Shown here: one piece after another, positions 1 to 5,309 of the stretch | Layout: every line of letters begins with the position of its first letter | Position numbering within the stretch: position 1 is the first letter of the stretch | Source: an uncultured Eubacteriales bacterium | Lineage (GTDB): Bacteria > Bacillota > Clostridia > Oscillospirales > Oscillospiraceae | Assembly (NCBI GenBank): GCA_902475455.1 | Contig: CABRZO010000129.1 | Coordinates: 1-7,249, forward strand | Direction of reading: 5' to 3' | DNA: 7,249 nucleotides | The notes under the pieces: generated by a model | Databases searched by the model: none | Told to the model about the DNA's origin: nothing | The model's input: only the letters and a program-made list of their open reading frames with translations | Translations under genes and position numbers: made by a program

Positions 1-1
1 G

Positions 2-367
2 GGCAAGCGCATTGTGATGGTGGACGATTCCATCGTCCGGGGCACCACCTGCAAGGCCATCATCAATCTGCTGCGCTCCGCCGGCGCCACCGAGGTGCAT
101 ATGCGCATCTCCTCCCCGGAGTTCATCTCCCCCTGCTATTTTGGCACCGACATCCCCAACAAGGAAAAGCTCATCGCCTGTCACCACACGGTGGATGAAA
201 TCTGCGAGATTGCCGGGGCCGACAGCCTGGAGTTCTTGTCCATGGAGAACCTCTACAAAATCGCTCCGGATGCCAACTGCGGATTCTGTGACGGCTGCTT
301 TACCGAGCATTACCCCCTGGAAATTCCCCAGAGTCACCTGGATGCCCCGGTGACCACCTGCGGCTGA
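2..367 (+). CDS. purF: Amidophosphoribosyltransferase (glutamine PRPP amidotransferase), C-terminal part
   Basis: This is the C-terminal fragment of the first committed enzyme of de novo purine synthesis, which transfers ammonia from glutamine to PRPP to give 5-phosphoribosylamine in the cytoplasm. The 5' end lies outside the window; the frame is open from base 2, so internal GTG/ATG codons near 14 are not real starts. The fragment opens with the PRPP-binding loop (VMVDDSIVRGTT), diagnostic of the type I phosphoribosyltransferase fold. Further on are PCYFGTD and CGFCDGCF. By alignment from memory with Bacillus subtilis PurF, these supply three of the four cysteine ligands (equivalents of Cys382, 445 and 448) of its structural 4Fe-4S cluster, so this is the Fe-S, oxygen-sensitive type rather than the E. 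coli type. The stop is TGA, followed 7 bases later by a hairpin, so purF is the last gene of its transcript. Confidence 0.97.
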   Translation, partial: GKRIVMVDDSIVRGTTCKAIINLLRSAGATEVHMRISSPEFISPCYFGTDIPNKEKLIACHHTVDEICEIAGADSLEFLSMENLYKIAPDANCGFCDGCFTEHYPLEIPQSHLDAPVTTCG

Positions 368-374
368 TATAGGC

Positions 375-410
375 GAAACGGCGCGCTGCCAATTGGCAGC
401 GCGCCGTTTC
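375..410. terminator. Perfect 16-bp hairpin between convergent purF and aldo/keto reductase genes
   Basis: The arms 375-390 and 395-410 are perfectly complementary (16 bp) around an AATT loop. The stem ends in GAAAC/GTTTC, so either strand presents a short A run before and a U run within the end of the hairpin, though there is no long U-tract beyond it. Its place between the purF stop (367) and the reductase stop (430) fits a shared bidirectional terminator. Termination strength is inferred, not shown. Confidence 0.75.
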
Positions 411-429
411 TACGCTTGGAACGGAGAAA

Positions 430-1410
430 TTACCAGTTGTTGTGGACCGAGGGACGGATGTACTGGTCGTAGATGGCCTGAACGCCGTCCATCTGCTCCT
501 GGGTCAACGGGGGAAGCTGCGCCCCCTGGATGTTGGACACCAGCTGGCTGGTCTTGCTGGCGCCGGGGATCACCACACTGACGGCGTCGTGCATCAGAAT
601 CCAGCGCAGGGCGTAGTGGCTCAGATCCTCGGTGTGGAACATCTTTTTCAGCTCCGCCACCGCTTTCAGGCCCTGATCGTAGTCCACCCCGGAGAAGGTT
701 TCGCCCTTGTCGAAGGCCTCGCCGTTGCGGTTGTAGCTGCGGTGGTCCTGAGGGCCAAAGGTGGTGGTGGCGCTGTATTTGCCTGTCAGCAGACCGCTGG
801 CCAGGGGTACCCGGGTGATGATGCCGATGTCGTGGGCCTTGGCCTGGGGAAACAGTTCCTCGGCGGGCTTCAGCCGGAACATATTGAAGATGACTTCAAT
901 GGCGGAGATATTGTACTCCATGGCCTTGAGACCCTCGGATACCTTCTCGATGCTGACGCCGTAGTCGGCAATCTTGCCCTTTTCTTTGAGCCGGTCCATA
1001 CCGGCAAAGAGGGCGTCGTTCTCGTAGACCGAGGAAGGGGGGCAGTGCAGCAGCACCATGTCCAGCCGCTCCAGCCCCAGCCGCTGCAGGCTGCCGTCCA
1101 CAAACCGCTCCATGGCCTCGGGGGTGTAGCCCTCCGCCACATGGGGGGTCAGCCCCCGGCCGCACTTGGTCACCACATAGAAGTGGTCGGGATACTTCTT
1201 CAGCAATTCACCGATGGCCTTTTCGCTGTTACCGTCATTGTAGATGTCGGCGGTGTCAATAAAATTGACGCCGCTTTCATAGGTGGCCTCCAAAATCCGC
1301 ATGGCCTCCTCATGGTTAAAGGGATCCCCCCACTTGGTGCCCAGCTGCCAGGTGCCCAGGCCGATTTCCGTGACCATCCGGTTTGTCTTACCAAATCTCC
1401 GCTGTTCCAT
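430..1410 (-). CDS. Aldo/keto reductase family oxidoreductase
   Basis: Predicted cytoplasmic NAD(P)H-dependent reductase of aldehydes and ketones (AKR superfamily, TIM barrel), 326 residues, the normal full length. The start region RRFGKTN...TEIGLGTWQLG is typical. The catalytic tetrad is visible as D52 and Y57 (in FIDTADIYNDGNSE), K82 (VVTKCGRG) and H122 (LLHCPPS). The cofactor end of the barrel is seen in VPLASGLLTGKY (201-212) and IPGASKTSQLVSN (281-293). The ATG at 1410 has an AAAGGA ribosome binding site about 9 bases upstream. The gene is divergent from an HxlR-type regulator, with a promoter in the shared region, which suggests it is that regulator's target and may help detoxify reactive carbonyls or quinones. 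The true substrate cannot be read from the sequence; AKRs are promiscuous. No defects are seen. Confidence 0.93.
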   Translation of the reverse strand: MEQRRFGKTNRMVTEIGLGTWQLGTKWGDPFNHEEAMRILEATYESGVNFIDTADIYNDGNSEKAIGELLKKYPDHFYVVTKCGRGLTPHVAEGYTPEAMERFVDGSLQRLGLERLDMVLLHCPPSSVYENDALFAGMDRLKEKGKIADYGVSIEKVSEGLKAMEYNISAIEVIFNMFRLKPAEELFPQAKAHDIGIITRVPLASGLLTGKYSATTTFGPQDHRSYNRNGEAFDKGETFSGVDYDQGLKAVAELKKMFHTEDLSHYALRWILMHDAVSVVIPGASKTSQLVSNIQGAQLPPLTQEQMDGVQAIYDQYIRPSVHNNW

Positions 1411-1444
1411 AGATGACCGTCCTTTCCGTATGCGCCGCAGCCTG

Positions 1445-1473
1445 TTTACAGCTGCTGTACTCTTTGTTATAAT
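1445..1473 (+). promoter_or_regulatory. Sigma-A type promoter for the HxlR regulator gene
   Basis: TTTACA at 1445-1450 and TATAAT at 1468-1473 are separated by exactly 17 bases, a near-consensus housekeeping promoter on the plus strand. Transcription would start near 1480, giving a leader of about 77 bases that contains the palindrome at 1526-1545. It lies back to back with the minus-strand promoter at 1477-1505. Confidence 0.7.
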
Positions 1474-1476
1474 GAT

Positions 1477-1505
1477 ATTGTATAATGCTTGGATAGTTGT
1501 CGCAA
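1477..1505 (-). promoter_or_regulatory. Probable promoter for the aldo/keto reductase gene
   Basis: Read on the minus strand, TTGCGA (1505-1500) and TACAAT (1482-1477) are 17 bases apart. They match the sigma-A consensus at 4 of 6 and 5 of 6 positions. Transcription would start near 1470 and run into the reductase gene starting at 1410. The two divergent promoters nearly abut, so RNA polymerase bound at one could hinder the other. Confidence 0.55.
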
Positions 1506-1525
1506 GTACGCAGTTTATTTTTAGC

Positions 1526-1545
1526 TAGTGAAAGTAATTTCACTA
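1526..1545. promoter_or_regulatory. Perfect palindrome, candidate HxlR operator
   Basis: TAGTGAAA (1526-1533) and TTTCACTA (1538-1545) form a perfect 8-bp inverted repeat with a 4-base spacer. Winged-helix HxlR/DUF24 dimers bind symmetric sites of this size near their own genes. It lies in the leader of the regulator gene, just before its GGAGGGG ribosome binding site, and about 20 bp upstream of the -35 of the reductase promoter. In RNA it could also form a hairpin beside the ribosome binding site. The assignment as operator is inference. Confidence 0.6.
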
Positions 1546-1556
1546 TGGAGGGGCCT

Positions 1557-1910
1557 ATGGAGAAAATCAAAGTCACCTGTGAGATGGAAGTTACCCTGAA
1601 GATGATCGGGGGCAAGTGCAAGCCGCTGATTCTGGAGTGCCTGATTCAGCAGGGAACCAAGCGGTTCAGCGAGCTGCTGCGGTATATTACCTCAGTGTCC
1701 CAGCGAACCCTGACCAACCAGCTCCGGGAGCTGGAGACGGATGGGCTGATCTCCCGGACTGTCTATGCGGAGATCCCGCCCCGGGTGGAGTATTCTATCA
1801 CCCCCAAGGGGGAGTCTCTGGCGGAACTTCTGGAGCTCATGTGCCAGTGGGGCCACGACCATATGGACGACCGTTTTGAGCTGACGGATCCCCAGTGTAC
1901 GGAAGAGTGA
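1557..1910 (+). CDS. HxlR/DUF24-family winged helix-turn-helix transcriptional regulator
   Basis: A 117-residue DNA-binding protein of the HxlR (DUF24) family, cytoplasmic and expected to be a dimer. The family core runs from EVTLKMIGGK (11-20) through KRFSELLRYI (35-44), the recognition helix region SQRTLTNQLRELETDGLI (48-65), and the wing ending in EYSITPKGESL (79-88). Cys8 aligns with the redox-sensing Cys6 of B. subtilis YodB: both sit 12 residues before the lysine of the GK motif. Cys21 replaces the tryptophan usual in GGKWK, and Cys28, Cys96 and Cys114 add more thiols. I chose the ATG at 1557 because GGAGGGG lies at 1547-1553 and the family usually begins this close to the core. An in-frame ATG at 1545 lies inside the palindrome and lacks its own ribosome binding site. 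The gene is divergent from the aldo/keto reductase, a likely target besides itself. The inducer is unknown; thiol-reactive electrophiles are a reasonable guess. Confidence 0.93.
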   Translation: MEKIKVTCEMEVTLKMIGGKCKPLILECLIQQGTKRFSELLRYITSVSQRTLTNQLRELETDGLISRTVYAEIPPRVEYSITPKGESLAELLELMCQWGHDHMDDRFELTDPQCTEE

Positions 1911-1921
1911 CTCCATAACAG

Positions 1922-1967
1922 TCACCCCGGATGCAGAGGTTGCTTCTGCATCCGGGGTGATTTTGTT
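1922..1967 (+). terminator. Rho-independent terminator of the HxlR regulator gene
   Basis: The arms 1922-1937 and 1945-1960 are perfectly complementary (16 bp, GC-rich) with a 7-base loop, followed at once by TTTTGTT. It begins 12 bases after the regulator's stop codon. The convergent XRE gene ends at 1973, so the structure may also serve that gene, although the U-tract favours the plus strand. Confidence 0.9.
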
Positions 1968-1972
1968 GGGAT

Positions 1973-2641
1973 TCAGTTGGAAGCCGAAAGCTGTTTTAGC
2001 TTTACCCCACAGAAGAGGGTGACGGCCAGACAGACCACCAGATAGAGTACCCAAGCTCCCATGCCCGTAATGCCGAACCATACTATGGGAAAGGGGGAGA
2101 AGAAGGAGAAGGGGTTCAGATTCTGCACCTGGGCCATCACCGGCAGGGCCAGCAACCAGACGTTGATGCGCCAGAAGTTCAAGCGGCACCGCCTCACATC
2201 CACCCCCGGCGCCTTTGAGGCCAGCATGTGGGAGACCAGCAGGAAAAAGAAAGTACCCGCCCCCAGCCCCAGAAAGGCCAATGCGGTGCACAGGGGGGTC
2301 TGAAACTGGCGCCACAGGGCCACCGCAAGCACATAGATGGAAAAATTGAAGAAGGTGGCGATCCACAGCATCACCTTGCCGGCATTGGGAGGCAGTTCAG
2401 CCTCTGGGGATGTCCGGGTTTCCGAATCGGTGGAAGCCTCCGGAACGTCCCCTTTCAGCAGATAGTCGCAGCTCACCCCGAAAAACTCACTCAGGGCGAT
2501 CACCTTGTCCAGATCCGGCTGGCTCTGGCCTGACTCCCACTTGCCCACAGCCTGACGGGAGACTCCAATCTGCTCTGCCAGTTCCTCCTGGCTCAAATTC
2601 CGGGCCTTGCGCAGGGCCAGAATGCGTTCCGCTAAATTCAT
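1973..2641 (-). CDS. XRE-family helix-turn-helix regulator with four-helix membrane domain
   Basis: A 222-residue protein with two parts. Residues 4-63 are a Cro/C1-type helix-turn-helix (LRKARNLSQEELAEQIGVSR, then AVGKWESGQSQPDLDKVIAL and FGVSCDYLL), the common Firmicute XRE form that binds DNA as a dimer. A polar linker (64-87) leads to four predicted membrane helices at about 89-109, 118-140, 157-174 and 187-211. The regulator is thus probably tethered to the membrane. The ATG at 2641 has AAAGGAG about 9 bases upstream. Such HTH-membrane proteins are widespread in Clostridia, often of unknown signal; I recognise no specific ligand domain. No obvious target gene adjoins it: the deacylase lies upstream on the same strand after 110 bp with its own promoter between. 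Autoregulation is plausible. Confidence 0.9.
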   Translation of the reverse strand: MNLAERILALRKARNLSQEELAEQIGVSRQAVGKWESGQSQPDLDKVIALSEFFGVSCDYLLKGDVPEASTDSETRTSPEAELPPNAGKVMLWIATFFNFSIYVLAVALWRQFQTPLCTALAFLGLGAGTFFFLLVSHMLASKAPGVDVRRCRLNFWRINVWLLALPVMAQVQNLNPFSFFSPFPIVWFGITGMGAWVLYLVVCLAVTLFCGVKLKQLSASN

Positions 2642-2671
2642 AGGTCAAAACTCCTTTCACTGGGTGAGAGA

Positions 2672-2680
2672 AGTATAGCA
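2672..2680 (-). promoter_or_regulatory. Extended -10 promoter element for the XRE gene
   Basis: On the minus strand TGCTATACT has the TG-N-TATACT extended -10 form, 31 bases upstream of the XRE start codon. No good -35 is found at the usual distance; that position is partly occupied by an inverted repeat arm (2687-2695). The lack of a -35 fits use of the extended element, but the call is tentative. Confidence 0.5.
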
Positions 2681-2686
2681 GTTTTC

Positions 2687-2737
2687 CTGGTTGCCAGGCC
2701 ACCATCAGGGGCTTGCAGTTGGGCAACCAGCGGTTGC
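2687..2737. repeat. Nested inverted repeats upstream of the XRE gene
   Basis: Three related arms occur between the deacylase stop and the XRE promoter. CTGGTTGCC (2687-2695) is perfectly complementary to GGCAACCAG (2722-2730). GCAACC (2723-2728), inside the second arm, is perfectly complementary to GGTTGC (2732-2737). The first arm also lies inside a smaller palindrome, CCTGG-TTG-CCAGG (2686-2698). The middle arm can pair with either neighbour but not both. This could be a set of operator half-sites or alternative RNA hairpins in a deacylase read-through transcript. There is no U-tract after it, so it is not a plain terminator. Confidence 0.5.
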
Positions 2738-2751
2738 AGAGCGAAAAAATC

Positions 2752-3240
2752 TCAGTCTTCCACCTGCTGCCAGCCCTTGCAGACATCCACCCAGCCCTGG
2801 CAGTTGCAGGCGTAGCGCTCCAGCTCGTCGCAGGTGAGCTCGATGGCAGAGTTGGAGCTGCCGGCAGCGGGGAAGACGGTGTCAAACCGCTTCAGGGACA
2901 CGTCCAGATAGGTTTTTACATCGGGCCGGGTAATGGCGAAGGGGCAGACGCCCCCGATGGCGTGGCCGGTGTACTCCACCACCTGGTCGGGGGTGAGCAT
3001 CTTGGCCTTGGTGGAAAATTGGTGCTTATATTTGCTGTTGTCCACCTTGGCGTCTCCGGCGGCGATAATGAGCACACAGCCCTCCCCGGTCAGGAAGGAG
3101 AGGCTTTTGGCGATCCGGGCGGGGATCACCCCCACCGCCTGGGCAGCCAGCTCCACCGTGGCGCTGGAGGCGTCAAATTCCAGAATATCCGACTCCCGTC
3201 CCAGGGGACGGAAGTAATCCCGCACAAGTTCAATTGACAT
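2752..3240 (-). CDS. YbaK/EbsC-family aminoacyl-tRNA deacylase (YwhH-like)
   Basis: A 162-residue single-domain protein of the YbaK/ProRS-INS superfamily, cytoplasmic enzymes that hydrolyse mischarged aminoacyl-tRNAs, such as Cys- or Ala-tRNA(Pro), to guard translation fidelity. Family signatures are SSATVELAA (25-33), the lysine in IAKSL (K45, matching the essential Lys46 of Haemophilus YbaK), AGDAKVDNSKYK (61-72), GHAIGGVCPF (92-101) and VFPAAGSSNSAIELT (122-136). The usual glycine after PF is alanine (A102). It resembles B. subtilis YwhH more than E. coli YbaK, as far as memory allows, so the tRNA substrate cannot be stated. The ATG at 3240 has AGAAAGGA about 10 bases upstream. It is divergent from the YwaF-like gene. 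The tail (143-162) carries several cysteines and tryptophans. Confidence 0.92.
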   Translation of the reverse strand: MSIELVRDYFRPLGRESDILEFDASSATVELAAQAVGVIPARIAKSLSFLTGEGCVLIIAAGDAKVDNSKYKHQFSTKAKMLTPDQVVEYTGHAIGGVCPFAITRPDVKTYLDVSLKRFDTVFPAAGSSNSAIELTCDELERYACNCQGWVDVCKGWQQVED

Positions 3241-3274
3241 AGATGAGACATCCTTTCTTAGCAGTAACGCCCTT

Positions 3275-3303
3275 ATCTTATCATTCTTTGGGGAAAATTA
3301 CAA
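3275..3303 (-). promoter_or_regulatory. Probable promoter for the YbaK-family gene
   Basis: On the minus strand TTGTAA (3303-3298) and TAAGAT (3280-3275) are 17 bases apart, and TG one base before the -10 gives an extended element. Each hexamer matches consensus at 4 of 6 positions. The start codon lies 35 bases further on. I could not pick out an equally good promoter for the divergent plus-strand gene. Confidence 0.45.
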
Positions 3304-3351
3304 CGTATCCCAATCCATCGCATGTTTTGCCGCATCGGAGGTAAGATATCC

Positions 3352-4122
3352 ATGGGGATTGGAATAGAATTCCTCAGAACCAGGGAAGGGGAGATGGCCG
3401 TGTACTTTTTCGCCACCCAGTGGGAGCTGCCGGAGGGGGTAGGTTTTTCGCTCTTTAGCCCGGTCCACCTGGCCTGGATCGGGGCCATCGGAGTGGGAAC
3501 AGCCCTAGGGCTGCTCCTCCTCCGGGGCAGACCCAGGGCCCAGGCGGTGACCGCAAGGCTGGGAGCAGTGCTGGCGGTGGCGCTGGTGGCGCTGCTGGAG
3601 GTGTGGTTCTGGTGCCGGGACGATTTCACCGTCTGGAGCCTGCCCCTCCACCTGTGTGAACTGACCCCATTTTTGTTGCTGCTGTTTGAATATACCCGGT
3701 GGGACTGGGTGGGCCAGACCCTCTATTGCCTCTGTCTGCCCGGCTCGGTGGCGGCACTGCTGTTTCCCAACTGGACCATGTTTCCCCAGTGGAATGTGGT
3801 CAATCTCCAGGGGTTTCTGCTCCACGCTCTGCTGATCTTTTGCCCCTTGTTGGAGCTGCAGCGGGGGGCCATTGTCCCCCGGTTTGGGCACATGTGGAAG
3901 GCCTGGGCCTTTTTGGCCGTGGTTACCCCGCCCATTTACCTGTTCAATCTGCGCTTTGGCACCAATTATTTTTTCCTGAATGCCGGCAGTCCCGGCTCCC
4001 CGCTGGAGTGGCTGATTGCCCGGATGGGCAATCCGGGCTTCCTGCTGGGGTACGCCGCCATCGCCCTGGCGGTGACTGCCGGGATGTATCTGCCCCGACT
4101 GTTTGGCCGGTATCAAACATGA
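3352..4122 (+). CDS. YwaF/TIGR02206-family integral membrane protein
   Basis: A 256-residue polytopic membrane protein of the TIGR02206 (YwaF) family, whose function is not known. About seven hydrophobic segments are seen, near residues 38-58, 67-88, 97-113, 122-140, 152-168, 182-200 and 226-246. Family marks are FSLFSPVHL (32-40), the LPLHLCEL segment (97-104) and FGTNYFFLN (202-210). The start is uncertain. I chose the ATG at 3352 for its GGAGGT (3337-3342) with a 9-base spacer. The ATG at 3394 (242 residues) fits the usual family length better but has a poorly spaced purine-rich site. The ATG at 3322 has no ribosome binding site. The gene stands alone, divergent from the tRNA deacylase, and ends against a strong hairpin. 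No function is assigned. Confidence 0.85.
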   Translation: MGIGIEFLRTREGEMAVYFFATQWELPEGVGFSLFSPVHLAWIGAIGVGTALGLLLLRGRPRAQAVTARLGAVLAVALVALLEVWFWCRDDFTVWSLPLHLCELTPFLLLLFEYTRWDWVGQTLYCLCLPGSVAALLFPNWTMFPQWNVVNLQGFLLHALLIFCPLLELQRGAIVPRFGHMWKAWAFLAVVTPPIYLFNLRFGTNYFFLNAGSPGSPLEWLIARMGNPGFLLGYAAIALAVTAGMYLPRLFGRYQT

Positions 4123-4161
4123 AAACAGGACAGCTTCCCAAAGGAAGCTGTCCTGTTTTTT
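4122..4161. terminator. Strong terminator between the YwaF-like gene and potD
   Basis: The arms 4122-4138 and 4143-4159 are perfectly complementary (17 bp) around a 4-base loop (CAAA), with a run of six T (4156-4161) on the plus strand. On the minus strand the hairpin ends in TTTT. It begins at the last base of the YwaF-like stop codon and lies 16 bases beyond the potD stop, so it probably ends both convergent transcripts. Confidence 0.9.
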
Positions 4162-4177
4162 AGGGGCAAATCGGGGC

Positions 4178-5233
4178 TCAGTTGGTCATCAGTCGGACCC
4201 ACTCGCTGTCATAGAGATCCAGGGTCTCCTGGGGCAGATTGATGAAGGTGTCGGTGTTGGCCAGCAGATCCTCGTCGGGGTAGCAGATTTCGCTGTTCTT
4301 CAGATCGTCGCTGAGCAGCTCCCGGGCGGCGCTGGAGGGGGAGGAGTAGGCAATATACTCGATGTTTCGGGCCATGTTCTCCGGGTCACACATAAAGTTG
4401 ATGAAAGCCTCGGCGTTTTCCTTGTTCTGGGCTCCCTTGGGGATGCACATGGCGTCCACAAAGAGGTTGGTGCCCTCCTTGGGGACCACAAAGGCCAGAT
4501 CCGGGTTCTCCTCGATCATGGTGATGGCGTCGCCGGCGTAGTAGGGGCCCACGGCGGCCTCGCCGCCCTCCAGCTTGTCAAAGATCTGGTCCATGACGTA
4601 GGCCTGCACCAGAGGCTTCTGCTGGATCAGCAGATCGGTGGCCTCGGTGATCTGGGCGGCGTCGGTGGTGTTCTGGGAGTAGCCCAGATATTTCAGGGCG
4701 ATGCCCAGGGCGTCCCGGCTGTTGTTGAACATCAGGATCTGACCGCTGAGGTCTTCATCCCAGAGCACACTCCAGCTGTCGGGCACATAGTCCAGCATGG
4801 TGGTGTTGTAGATGATGCCCACGGTGCCCCAGGTGTAGGCCACGGAGTATTTGTTCTCCGGGTCGAACTCCAGGCCTTTGTACTCGTCGTCAATATACTG
4901 ATAGTTGGGAATATTGTCAAAATCCAGCTCCTCCAGCATATCCTCGCTGATCATGCGGGAGATCATATAGTCGGAGGGAATGATCACGTCGTAATCGGCG
5001 CTGCCGCTGGAGAGCATGGAGTAAAGAGATTCGTTGTCGGCGTAGGTATCATAGTTGACCTTGATACCGGTTTCCTCGGTGAATTCTTTCAACAGATCTT
5101 CGTCGATATACTCGCCCCAGTTATAGACATTGACCTCACCATTAGGGGCACTGCTGCCGCATCCGGTCAGGCCGAGGGTCAGGCTCATCACCATAATCAG
5201 TGCGAACACGAGGGCAAATACGTTTTTTTTCAT
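4178..5233 (-). CDS. potD: Spermidine/putrescine ABC transporter, substrate-binding lipoprotein
   Basis: The extracellular receptor that captures polyamines and delivers them to the PotBC permease. The 351-residue product has a signal peptide (MKKN, then a hydrophobic stretch 5-21) and a lipobox LTGC with C25 as the lipidated cysteine, so it is membrane-anchored as expected in a Gram-positive. The PotD-type start of the mature domain is VYNWGEYID (36-44); SDYMISRM (87-94), WGTVGIIYN (135-143), ALKYLGYSQNTTD (179-191) and IPKGAQNKENAEAFINF (264-280) follow the family pattern. Against E. coli PotD (from memory) Asp257 is kept (D260), but Asp168 and Glu171 align with N171 and D174, Trp229 with Y232 and Trp255 with F258. 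Polyamine preference may therefore differ. AAAGGGGA lies about 8 bases before the ATG. It is last in the operon, 59 bp after potC, with a hairpin between. Confidence 0.95.
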   Translation of the reverse strand: MKKNVFALVFALIMVMSLTLGLTGCGSSAPNGEVNVYNWGEYIDEDLLKEFTEETGIKVNYDTYADNESLYSMLSSGSADYDVIIPSDYMISRMISEDMLEELDFDNIPNYQYIDDEYKGLEFDPENKYSVAYTWGTVGIIYNTTMLDYVPDSWSVLWDEDLSGQILMFNNSRDALGIALKYLGYSQNTTDAAQITEATDLLIQQKPLVQAYVMDQIFDKLEGGEAAVGPYYAGDAITMIEENPDLAFVVPKEGTNLFVDAMCIPKGAQNKENAEAFINFMCDPENMARNIEYIAYSSPSSAARELLSDDLKNSEICYPDEDLLANTDTFINLPQETLDLYDSEWVRLMTN

Positions 5234-5270
5234 TTATCTATCCCCTTTCGGATTTGAAATACAATTTTTG

Positions 5271-5309
5271 AAAAAAGCGGGGAAGGGGCGGTTCAGGCCG
5301 CACCCTTCC
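5271..5309 (-). terminator. Attenuator-like hairpin with T6 at the potC-potD junction
   Basis: On the minus strand GGAAGGG (5309-5303) pairs with CCCTTCC (5287-5281), and GCGG (5301-5298) pairs with CCGC (5291-5288). This gives an 11-bp stem with one bulged T and a 6-base loop. CCGC and then six T (5276-5271) follow. The stem overlaps the end of potC, whose stop codon lies at 5293-5295. It could end part of the transcription before potD or protect the upstream RNA's 3' end. The 4-base gap between stem and T run makes it weaker than a classical terminator. Confidence 0.55.

Noticed and set aside
442..1416. Long open frame (324 codons) on the plus strand opposite the aldo/keto reductase
   Set aside because: It is the antisense shadow of a clear enzyme with an intact catalytic tetrad. 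Its product is rich in Gly, Val and His, as expected from reversed GC-rich codons, and has no recognisable domain.
1497..1556. Upstream in-frame starts for the HxlR regulator (TTG 1497, ATG 1545)
   Set aside because: The first is a TTG without a ribosome binding site close to the expected transcription start. The second sits in the palindrome. GGAGGGG at 1547-1553 fits ATG 1557 and the family's usual N-terminus.
1692..2366. Minus-strand open frame of 224 codons spanning the HxlR 3' end and the XRE gene
   Set aside because: It crosses the terminator hairpin at 1922-1967 and is out of frame with the XRE protein, whose HTH and membrane helices are clear.
2723..2737. 6-bp hairpin as a terminator for the YbaK-family gene
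   Set aside because: The T-rich stretch lies before, not after, the hairpin on the minus strand, so it lacks the order needed for intrinsic termination.
4103..5257. Long open frame (384 codons) on the plus strand opposite potD
   Set aside because: The potD reading is unmistakable (lipobox, family motifs, ribosome binding site). The plus-strand product is low-complexity Gly/Val/His, and the frame begins inside the YwaF-like gene and crosses its terminator.
5234..5270. Possible separate promoter for potD in the AT-rich gap
   Set aside because: TTGTAT and nearby AT-rich hexamers are present, but no -35/-10 pair with acceptable spacing leaves room for a leader and ribosome binding site.
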